This document shows positions 1 to 5,251 of a stretch of DNA of 5,844 nt, piece by piece (positions within the stretch are counted from its first letter, which is position 1; every line of letters starts with the position of its first letter). This DNA is from Sphingomonadales bacterium (GTDB taxonomy: Bacteria > Pseudomonadota > Alphaproteobacteria > Sphingomonadales > Sphingomonadaceae): the NCBI GenBank assembly GCA_017302775.1, contig JAFLDC010000187.1, forward strand, positions 1 through 5,844. Reading direction: 5' to 3'. The translations under genes were made by a program, and so were the position numbers. The notes beneath the pieces were generated by a model. That model made no database searches. It had not been told where the DNA came from and saw only the letters and a list, made by a program, of their open reading frames with translations.

Positions 1-318
1 GTTGCCATAGGCGACAATCCGCCGAAGCGTAGGAACGTGGGCGCGAAAGGCGCCAACGGCTGCTTGCAGATCAGGCGCGCTGGTGGTGAAGCCGCCGTTT
101 TGACCCTCACTGTCGCCCACTCCGCGGCGATCAAACCGCATCACCGGAAAGCGGGCGGCGGCAATGCGATCGGCCAGTTCAGCCTGACTGCCCCATGGGC
201 CTGACCGGACCTCGTTGCCACCACTGACGATCAGCAGTCCGGTGGTGGCATTCGCCATATCGATTGATCCGGCCAGTGCCGAACCTTCGCAAATGAAGGT
301 GAAATGCCGGCGGTTCAC
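1..318 (-). CDS. Hydrolase 1, exosortase A system-associated (partial, C-terminus beyond left edge)
   Basis: This is the N-terminal 106 residues of an alpha/beta-hydrolase-fold protein, cut by the left edge of the window. After a short beta hairpin, SGGNEVRSG (residues 32-40) is the oxyanion-loop region characteristic of the XrtA-associated hydrolase 1 family. FDRRGVGDSEG (62-72) follows and is the usual conserved loop after the second core strand. The sequence stops at VAYGN (102-106), exactly where the nucleophile elbow should begin, so the catalytic residue cannot be read. The start is GTG, overlapping the stop of hydrolase 2 as GTGA, with GTAGGG about 8 bases upstream as ribosome binding site. 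It is the last visible gene of the leftward operon and is presumably translationally coupled to the gene before it. The substrate is unknown; the family is named from its genome context, not from a measured reaction. It lacks a signal peptide in the part seen, so a cytoplasmic location is inferred. Confidence 0.9.
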   Translation of the reverse strand, partial: MNRRHFTFICEGSALAGSIDMANATTGLLIVSGGNEVRSGPWGSQAELADRIAAARFPVMRFDRRGVGDSEGQNGGFTTSAPDLQAAVGAFRAHVPTLRRIVAYGN

Positions 319-995
319 GCGGCAAGCCCTACGGCGAGGACTGCGGCCAGCGCGTCTTCCTGAGCGGGATCGTCGTCCGGTTCAGCTCTTAGCCACAAGG
401 GGCTGCCGCCAATCGTTTCCTGATCGATCGGGATCAGGTTACCACGCTGGGGTGCGGTCGCCTGGTCAAGCTGACGCAGCATTTCCGCCGAAAGCGAATA
501 ACCGGCCAGATCAAGGCCATGCTCCCGCCCATGCTCCATCAATTGCGCCGCGTTTTCTTCAACTCCAGCTTCGCGGGCGCTGATAATACGCGCGCGCAGC
601 AAGGTCTTGATCAGGCTGGCGCCTTTAACTGGCCCGAAATGCCAGCCGGGCAGTTTGTCCGGAATGATCAGCCCGCCGCCGCGTAACGCCAGCACATGGG
701 TTGCTCTAAAATGGTGCGCTGCCGATTCCAGCGCCATGCGCCAATCCTCCGGCTCCACTGTTGTCAGATCGCGCTCGCTTTCGTTGCAGCCGGGCAGATC
801 CGGGAAAAAACTGTCGATCCCTGCGCCATCAAGACGCCGCATGACTTCCACAGTAAAGCGCCGCATGCGGTTCGCTTCATCAAACAGGGCAGGCGCGATC
901 AGGACGCGGCAGGCCCGACCCTGATCAAAAACCAGGGCCAGTTCGCTGGCGGATGCGCCGCCCGGTAATGGACAAGGATAGCTGGTCGGCTTCAC
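315..995 (-). CDS. Hydrolase 2, exosortase A system-associated (alpha/beta-hydrolase-like)
   Basis: This 226-residue protein of alpha/beta-hydrolase type matches the XrtA-associated hydrolase 2 group as I know it from sphingomonads. Visible motifs are APALFDEANRMRR (34-46), the oxyanion-loop segment typical of the group, and DLPGCNES (66-73), equivalent to the GxGDS loop. LALRGGGLI (102-110) sits where the nucleophile elbow belongs. That elbow reads R-G-G-G and holds no Ser, Cys or Asp, so a classic catalytic triad is not evident; the protein may act on something without a covalent intermediate, or have a binding role. The C-terminal third (GYSLSAEM, 165-172; SPLWLRAEPDDDP, 198-210) is less like ordinary hydrolases. 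The start is GTG, overlapping the carrier-protein stop as GTGA, with no strong ribosome binding site, which suggests translational coupling. The family call is firm; the enzymatic activity is not. Confidence 0.86.
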   Translation of the reverse strand: MKPTSYPCPLPGGASASELALVFDQGRACRVLIAPALFDEANRMRRFTVEVMRRLDGAGIDSFFPDLPGCNESERDLTTVEPEDWRMALESAAHHFRATHVLALRGGGLIIPDKLPGWHFGPVKGASLIKTLLRARIISAREAGVEENAAQLMEHGREHGLDLAGYSLSAEMLRQLDQATAPQRGNLIPIDQETIGGSPLWLRAEPDDDPAQEDALAAVLAVGLAA

Positions 996-1270
996 GCGTC
1001 TGTTTGCTTAGCCACTGCGAAGGTCAGCAGATTGCCATAGGTTTCAAACAGCTCACCATCGATCTCGTCTTCATCGATCACGATGTCGAGGCGATCTTCC
1101 ATTTCGGTGAGCAATCCGGCAACGGCCATCGAATCCAGTTCCGGCAATTCCCCGAACAGACCGGTATTGTCATCGAACCCGTCAGCCTGACCCGGCTTGA
1201 GGCCTAGAACATCTTCCAGAATCTTGCGCAGCTTGCGGTCGGTATGGGATCGCATCGTCATTCCGTTCAT
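992..1270 (-). CDS. Acyl carrier protein, XrtA locus-associated
   Basis: This is a 92-residue acidic protein with the carrier-protein layout. A first helix (about residues 10-24) ends at LGL, a long loop containing FDDNTGLFGELPEL follows, and then comes the DSMAV motif with Ser47 as the expected 4'-phosphopantetheine site. A helix after it ends in MEDRLDIVIDEDEI (57-70), the usual recognition helix region. It would carry an acyl or aminoacyl group as a thioester in the cytoplasm. Its position between an acyltransferase-like gene and two hydrolase genes, and opposite an AMP-forming ligase, suggests it serves this cluster rather than general fatty acid synthesis. The start used here is ATG at 1270, with AGAGGC about 11 bases upstream. 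ATG at 1255, with GGA 6 bases upstream, would remove five residues and is about as likely. An in-frame extension up to 1348 would overlap the upstream gene and lies outside the carrier fold, so I left it out. Confidence 0.88.
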   Translation of the reverse strand: MNGMTMRSHTDRKLRKILEDVLGLKPGQADGFDDNTGLFGELPELDSMAVAGLLTEMEDRLDIVIDEDEIDGELFETYGNLLTFAVAKQTDA

Positions 1271-1284
1271 GGTTTGAGCGGCCT

Positions 1285-2304
1285 CTAGCCGCGTGCCCGC
1301 ATGGACTGCAAGGCCGCCTTGGCGATCTGCATCCAGTTTCCGGGCCACAGTGGGCGAAATGCCTCAATCCGGTAGCGCGGGCGAACCTGCTCCATCCAGT
1401 CGCGCTTGTAGGCATCGTTACCGGTGCCGAAATCGACAAGGCCTACCTTGTCGCGATCGATTACATGCTCGAACAGCGCAGCGGACAACGTGGTTCCCGG
1501 TGAGAGCGGTTTGCTTGCCTCCGTATGAGCCAGCTTGTGAATGAACGCCGTGCCGTTTTCTACGGTCCAGAATTGCGTGGCCACAGCAACACCGTCGACC
1601 CGCGCAACGGCCATCCGCAAACGGCCCGCCGCCCCTTCTTGTTCGGCAAATGCACGCAGAAAAGCCGGCGCGCCTTCCTGCGGTTTCCAGCTGGCGGCGT
1701 AGACCGCTTCGTATTCGTCCCACAGGGCAGGATCGAATTGCGTGGTTAGCTGCACGGCAACCTTGCTCGCCTTGCGCTTCAACGTGGTGCGCAGCGGCCC
1801 GGGGCGCGCCGCGAGGTATTCAGCGAAAGTGCGCCCGCCAACCACAAGCACATGGTTGACATCGCACTGGGTTTGGAACGCCATCCAGCCTGCCTGGCGC
1901 AGCGCCGCCGTCAACTGCTGAACCTCGCCGTGCTCATCGCCCAGCGGGGCAAGGCTCAGATGCGGTGCCTGGCCGGCCAGGTCCTGCGCCAGGGCCAGCA
2001 GCAGGGCCTTGCTATCCGCGCCCGCCGAAATGACCGGCACCACGCGGAACGTATACCAGTTGGCCAAGGCATGGATCGCGCGACCCTTGCGCATCAGCGG
2101 CAGGATCGCGCGGTGCTGGCCATCGCGCGCCACGGCGATCAGCGGCGTGATGCCGCATTGCCTGACCAGACCTTGCCACCATTCCCACCGGTCAAACGGG
2201 GCGGTCGCCCCGGGTGCGGAGACCAGCGCGGTCAGAGCGGCATCGCCTTGGACTTCCTTAAGATCATCGTGATAGACGACCGAAACCACTTGCTGTTTCC
2301 CCAC
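1285..2304 (-). CDS. FemAB/BioF2-like GNAT-family acyltransferase, XrtA locus-associated
   Basis: This protein of about 339 residues has the double-GNAT layout of FemAB and BioF2-like proteins (Acetyltransf_6 type). The N-terminal half carries TAPFDRWEWW (34-43), a typical substrate-side opening of the family. The C-terminal half has RTTLKRKASKV (172-182), YAASWKP (202-208), then a strand-helix block ending in AALFEHVI. LVDFGTGNDAYKRDW (289-303) is the hallmark DFGxGxxxYKxxW segment. The family moves acyl or aminoacyl groups onto amines. A cytoplasmic location is inferred, as no signal peptide or membrane segment is seen. It is the first gene of the leftward operon, 14 bases before the carrier protein, which could be its acyl donor. 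The open frame extends to 2511, but that part overlaps the divergent ligase and has no family likeness. GTG at 2304 has AAGG 8 bases upstream. GTG at 2289 with GGGGA 8 bases upstream is a close alternative giving 334 residues. The substrate is unknown. Confidence 0.87.
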   Translation of the reverse strand: MGKQQVVSVVYHDDLKEVQGDAALTALVSAPGATAPFDRWEWWQGLVRQCGITPLIAVARDGQHRAILPLMRKGRAIHALANWYTFRVVPVISAGADSKALLLALAQDLAGQAPHLSLAPLGDEHGEVQQLTAALRQAGWMAFQTQCDVNHVLVVGGRTFAEYLAARPGPLRTTLKRKASKVAVQLTTQFDPALWDEYEAVYAASWKPQEGAPAFLRAFAEQEGAAGRLRMAVARVDGVAVATQFWTVENGTAFIHKLAHTEASKPLSPGTTLSAALFEHVIDRDKVGLVDFGTGNDAYKRDWMEQVRPRYRIEAFRPLWPGNWMQIAKAALQSMRARG

Positions 2305-2308
2305 ACTT

Positions 2309-2312
2309 GGAG
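2309..2312 (+). promoter_or_regulatory. Ribosome binding site of the AMP ligase
   Basis: GGAG lies 12 bases before the GTG chosen as the ligase start. The spacing is long, but no in-frame alternative has a better site. The TTG at 2307 would place this motif inside the coding region and has no ribosome binding site before it. Confidence 0.45.
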
Positions 2313-2316
2313 CCTT
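2313..2316 (-). promoter_or_regulatory. Ribosome binding site of the GNAT acyltransferase
   Basis: On the minus strand AAGG stands 8 bases before GTG at 2304. It directly abuts the GGAG of the divergent ligase on the other strand. If translation instead starts at GTG 2289, the site would be GGGGA at 2298-2302. Confidence 0.45.
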
Positions 2317-2324
2317 GTAAGCCC

Positions 2325-3851
2325 GTGCCTGCAGACCAGTCCGAAGAACCGATCCGGCCACTTGATCACCTCGTCCTGCGCGGTGCCGATACAGCACCGG
2401 CGCTGGCGCTGCGCGAAGGCACCTATAGCTACAAGGACTTAAGGGATCGTGTCGCTCGGCTCGCGGGATTGCTGCGCGCTCAGGTTGGGGAACCAGGAGC
2501 CCGCGTGGCAAGTTGGGCCGCCAAAGGGGAACTAACTTGCCTGCTGCCGCTCGCCGCGGCGCGGGCAGGGCTGGTTCATGTCCCGATCAATCCGCTGCTC
2601 AAGCGATCTCAGGTGAGGCATATCCTGCAAGACAGCGGCGCGCGGCTGCTGATCGCAACGCCATCACGTCTCTCCGGTCTGGAGCCGATGGACGTGCCGC
2701 AGGAATGTGCGATTCTGGCTGAGGGCGACGCGCTTAGCCAGGCGGCTGCGGCGCAACCAATTGCGCCAAGTGCGGCCGATCCTGACGAATTGGCGGCGAT
2801 TCTCTACACCAGCGGGTCTACCGGGAAACCGAAGGGGGTGATGCTGTCACATGCCAATATGTGGCTCGGCGCGCAAAGCGTCGCGACCTATTTGGGCCTG
2901 GCGGATGATGATGTGACCTTGGCGGTTTTGCCCTTGTCCTTCGACTATGGGCAGAATCAGTTGCTTTCGACCTGGTACGCCGGTGGCCAAGTCGTTCCGC
3001 TTGATTACCTTGCGCCGCGCGACGTGATGAAGGCTGTGGCCCGTCACGGCGTTACCACGCTGGCTGCCGTTCCCCCCTTGTGGGTTCAGGTGGCGGAGCT
3101 GGATTGGCCCGATGAAATCGCCGGCCAGCTACGCCGTCTTACCAATTCCGGCGGCGCCCTGACAGTAGATCTGGTCAGGCGGCTGAGACAGATATTCCCG
3201 CAGGCACGCCTGTTTGCGATGTACGGGCTGACCGAAGCCTTCCGCTCGACCTTTCTCGATCCTGACCTGATCGACAGTCATCCGACCTCGATGGGGAGGG
3301 CGATCCCCCATGCCGAAATCCTCGTTATCGGTGATGACGGTGCTGAGACGGCCGATGACGAGGAGGGCGAGCTGGTTCATTGCGGGCCGCTCGTCGCGCA
3401 AGGTTATTGGCAGGATCCGGTGCGGACTGACGAGCGGTTCAAACCGGCGCCGCCTGGCTCGGTCTACGGCGGAATGGCGGTTTGGTCGGGCGATCGGGTC
3501 AAGCGGGCCGCGGATGGCCTGCTTTACTTCGTCGGCCGCCGCGACGCGATGATCAAGAGCGCCGGTAACCGGATCAGCCCACAGGAGATTGAAGAGGCGG
3601 CCCTTGCCAGCGGCCTGGTTGCCGAAGCCGTGGCGCTGGGCATTCCCGATGTGCGGCTGGGACATGCGGTGCACCTGATCGTCCGCGCCGCGCGCAATGC
3701 ATCCGATCCCGAACAAGAACTTCCGCGTTACCTTTTGAAAGAATTGCCAAACTTCATGCAGCCCAAGGAAATTCACTGGCGTACAGCCATGCCGATCTCC
3801 CCCAATGGCAAGATCGATCGTAATGGTCTGTATCAGGAGCTTGCAGCATGA
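2325..3851 (+). CDS. Acyl-CoA ligase (AMP-forming), exosortase A system-associated
   Basis: This is a complete 508-residue adenylate-forming enzyme. It activates a carboxylic acid with ATP to an acyl-adenylate and passes it to a thiol, either CoA or a carrier protein. Core motifs are all present: the P-loop YTSGSTGKPKG (161-171), YGLTE (300-304), SGD with the ribose-binding Asp (388-390), and the hinge region GRRDAMIKSAGNRISPQEIE (404-423). PISPNGKIDR (490-499) carries the catalytic Lys496 of the small C-terminal domain. The opening PIRPLDHLVLRGA is typical of the XrtA-associated group. In that group the gene is usually next to a PLP decarboxylase, as here, joined by an ATGA overlap. The start is placed at GTG 2325 because the family's conserved N-terminus begins just after it; TTG at 2307 would add six residues. 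No signal peptide or membrane segment is visible. The acid substrate cannot be read from the sequence. Confidence 0.93.
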   Translation: MPADQSEEPIRPLDHLVLRGADTAPALALREGTYSYKDLRDRVARLAGLLRAQVGEPGARVASWAAKGELTCLLPLAAARAGLVHVPINPLLKRSQVRHILQDSGARLLIATPSRLSGLEPMDVPQECAILAEGDALSQAAAAQPIAPSAADPDELAAILYTSGSTGKPKGVMLSHANMWLGAQSVATYLGLADDDVTLAVLPLSFDYGQNQLLSTWYAGGQVVPLDYLAPRDVMKAVARHGVTTLAAVPPLWVQVAELDWPDEIAGQLRRLTNSGGALTVDLVRRLRQIFPQARLFAMYGLTEAFRSTFLDPDLIDSHPTSMGRAIPHAEILVIGDDGAETADDEEGELVHCGPLVAQGYWQDPVRTDERFKPAPPGSVYGGMAVWSGDRVKRAADGLLYFVGRRDAMIKSAGNRISPQEIEEAALASGLVAEAVALGIPDVRLGHAVHLIVRAARNASDPEQELPRYLLKELPNFMQPKEIHWRTAMPISPNGKIDRNGLYQELAA

Positions 3852-5074
3852 AACCGTTGGGACCGATTCCGGCTGGATTCGTGGCAATGGACGGCGAACT
3901 GGCCATTGCTGGCCATAAAGCATCGGATCTGGTGGCGCGGGCCGGATCGACGCCATTGTTCGTCTATTCGCGCGAGCATCTGCAGCACCGCGTCGCTGCG
4001 TTGCGGGCGGCGATGCCTCTGCGGCTGGCGCTTCATTTCGCTGTCAAAGCAAATCCTTATGGTCCAGTTATTCAGGCAATGTCTGAATTGGTGGACGGGT
4101 TCGATATCGCTTCGGGGGGAGAGCTTTCGTTGCTGACCGCGGCGGGGGTAGACCCAAAGATCGTCAGCTTCGCCGGACCGGGCAAACGAACGGAGGAACT
4201 GGAGGCAGCGATTACTGCTGGCGCCACAATCAACCTTGAATCGGAGGGTGAGGCAGCGCGTGCACTAGACCTTGGCATGCGGCTGGGCCGTGCCCCGCGG
4301 CTGGCAATCAGGGTAAATCCCGATTTTGATCTTAAGGGATCGGGTATGAAGATGGGCGGCGGCGCCAAGCAGTTCGGCGTCGATGCAGAGCGGGTTCCGG
4401 CCCTGGCGCGGCAGCTCATCGCCAGTGGGGCGGAATGGCGTGGTTTCCATATCTTCGCTGGCAGCCAGGCGCTGGACGCCTCGGCCATTATCGAAACACA
4501 GGCACAGACCCTGGCGCTGGCGGCTCGGCTGGCCGAACAGAGCGGTGCGCCGTTGCCGCGTTGCAATCTTGGCGGCGGCCTTGGCATTCCCTATTTTCCA
4601 GGGGACGAGCCGGTCGACATCGCGGCAATTGGCGCTGCGTTGGGCGAGGCCTTTGCCAGTTTGCCTGCGGCCATTGCGGAAACCGCATTCTGCATGGAAC
4701 TGGGACGTTATCTTGTTGGCGAATCAGGTGTTTATCTCACCCGGATTGTCGATCGAAAGGTCAGTCACGGCGAAGTGTTCTTGATCGTGGACGGCGGCCT
4801 GCACCATCAGCTTGCCGCATCCGGCAATTTCGGGACGGTGGTCCGTCGCAACTATCCGGTGGCCATTGCCAGCCGGTTTGATGCACCGGTCGAAGAGGAA
4901 GCCAACGTGGTTGGCTGTCTGTGTACACCGCTCGATCGGCTAGCAGACAAGGGCGGCTTCCCACACGCTGATACAGGGGATCTGGTGGCAGTGTTTTGCG
5001 CCGGGGCCTATGGTGCCAGCGCCAGCCCTGCACAGTTCCTGGGACACGGCCCGGCGGCAGAAATCCTAGTTTAA
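3848..5074 (+). CDS. PLP-dependent decarboxylase, exosortase A system-associated
   Basis: This 408-residue fold-III PLP decarboxylase is of the ornithine/diaminopimelate/arginine group and would convert a basic or meso amino acid to an amine with loss of CO2. Lys67 in FAVKANPYG is the expected Schiff-base lysine. Next come FDIASGGEL (85-93), the substrate-barrel motif HIFAGSQ (201-207), the glycine-rich phosphate loop GGGLGIPY (242-249) and ELGR (284-287). CTPLD (359-363) has Cys359 and Asp363 in the positions of the catalytic Cys and substrate-binding Asp at the dimer interface. The C-terminal AYGASASPAQFLGH (387-400) is a signature of the XrtA-associated group. Translation is coupled to the ligase by ATGA, with AGGAG 8 bases before the ATG, an excellent site. 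HIFAGSQ is one residue longer than the HxGSQ of ordinary diaminopimelate decarboxylase, and the context is not lysine synthesis, so I do not call it lysA. The true substrate is unknown. Confidence 0.94.
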   Translation: MKPLGPIPAGFVAMDGELAIAGHKASDLVARAGSTPLFVYSREHLQHRVAALRAAMPLRLALHFAVKANPYGPVIQAMSELVDGFDIASGGELSLLTAAGVDPKIVSFAGPGKRTEELEAAITAGATINLESEGEAARALDLGMRLGRAPRLAIRVNPDFDLKGSGMKMGGGAKQFGVDAERVPALARQLIASGAEWRGFHIFAGSQALDASAIIETQAQTLALAARLAEQSGAPLPRCNLGGGLGIPYFPGDEPVDIAAIGAALGEAFASLPAAIAETAFCMELGRYLVGESGVYLTRIVDRKVSHGEVFLIVDGGLHHQLAASGNFGTVVRRNYPVAIASRFDAPVEEEANVVGCLCTPLDRLADKGGFPHADTGDLVAVFCAGAYGASASPAQFLGHGPAAEILV

Positions 5075-5106
5075 CAGGCCTTCGTTGGCCTGTCCCGTTT
5101 TGGGAC
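5074..5106 (+). terminator. Putative terminator after the decarboxylase (two adjoining hairpins)
   Basis: A perfect 7-bp inverted repeat, ACAGGCC and GGCCTGT with the 6-base loop TTCGTT, begins on the last base of the stop codon. After CCCG comes TTTT. A second, overlapping hairpin, GTCCC and GGGAC with the loop GTTTT, uses the same T run. Position and form fit a weak rho-independent terminator for the ligase-decarboxylase operon. The T run is short and does not directly follow the first stem, so read-through into the export gene is possible. Confidence 0.5.
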
Positions 5107-5116
5107 CAGCCCGTGG

Positions 5117-5136
5117 TGCACATCGAATCTGCACAT
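5117..5136 (+). repeat. Direct repeat TGCACAT x2, possible operator half-sites
   Basis: Two exact copies of TGCACAT start 13 bases apart in the leader of the export gene. Each contains the palindromic core TGCA. The placement about 115-135 bases before the start codon would suit an activator, but two 7-base copies can also arise by chance. Confidence 0.3.
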
Positions 5137-5223
5137 AGGGCTAACGCAATATTCACCCTTTTTCCCGATAGCGGAGGCTGAAATTGCCGGGTCGCTGGTC
5201 AGGAAGGGCATTGCCTGATCTAC

Positions 5224-5234
5224 GGCGCGGCGCC
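5224..5234 (+). repeat. Palindrome GGCGC-G-GCGCC before the export gene
   Basis: An 11-base odd palindrome stands 4 bases before the AAGGGA ribosome binding site. In RNA it can form GGCG/CGCC with a 3-base loop. It could modulate access of ribosomes or be an operator, but GC-rich DNA yields such motifs often. Confidence 0.25.
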
Positions 5235-5238
5235 TCAC

Positions 5239-5244
5239 AAGGGA
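5239..5244 (+). promoter_or_regulatory. Ribosome binding site of the export lipoprotein
   Basis: AAGGGA is spaced 7 bases before ATG 5252 and fixes that start. A nearer ATG at 5245 is in another frame, sits too close to the motif and hits a stop after 14 codons. Confidence 0.65.
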
Positions 5245-5251
5245 ATGCCCG

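Larger units (their letters stand above)
5107..5251 (+). other. Intergenic leader of the export gene, probable promoter region
   Basis: This is the only real gap between genes. It holds no open frame of note. It is presumed to contain the promoter of the exopolysaccharide export operon, but I cannot point to a convincing -35/-10 pair. Visible structure: a direct repeat TGCACAT at 5117-5123 and 5130-5136 (13-bp period), an AT-richer stretch at about 5146-5164, and two small inverted repeats nearer the gene, TCAGG/CCTGA (5199-5218) and GGCGC-G-GCGCC (5224-5234). The last one lies just before the ribosome binding site. Confidence 0.4.

Noticed and set aside
2290..2320. TTGCTG and TTGTAA as a possible -35/-10 pair for the ligase
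   Set aside because: The spacing is 19 bases, both boxes are poor matches, and the -10 would fall after the ribosome binding site and almost on the start codon.
1852..2442. Plus-strand open frame of 196 codons across the GNAT gene and the divergent start region
   Set aside because: It is antisense to the GNAT gene and out of frame with the ligase, has no family likeness, and would run through both operon starts.
2305..2511. N-terminal extension of the GNAT open frame up to 2511
   Set aside because: It overlaps the conserved N-terminus of the ligase on the other strand, and its residues are unlike the family; GTG at 2304 or 2289 gives the normal length.
3129..3956. Long minus-strand open frame of 275 codons opposite the ligase and decarboxylase junction
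   Set aside because: It lies wholly antisense to two well-supported genes, shows no recognisable motif and has the Arg/Pro/His-rich look of a GC-rich shadow frame.
5117..5136. The TGCACAT pair as the start of a CRISPR or larger repeat array
   Set aside because: There are only two copies of 7 bases and no further unit on either side.
5173..5187. Sigma-54-like promoter GG...TTGC before the export gene
   Set aside because: The GG and GC elements are separated by 11 bases instead of 10 and the flanking consensus is weak, so I do not call it.
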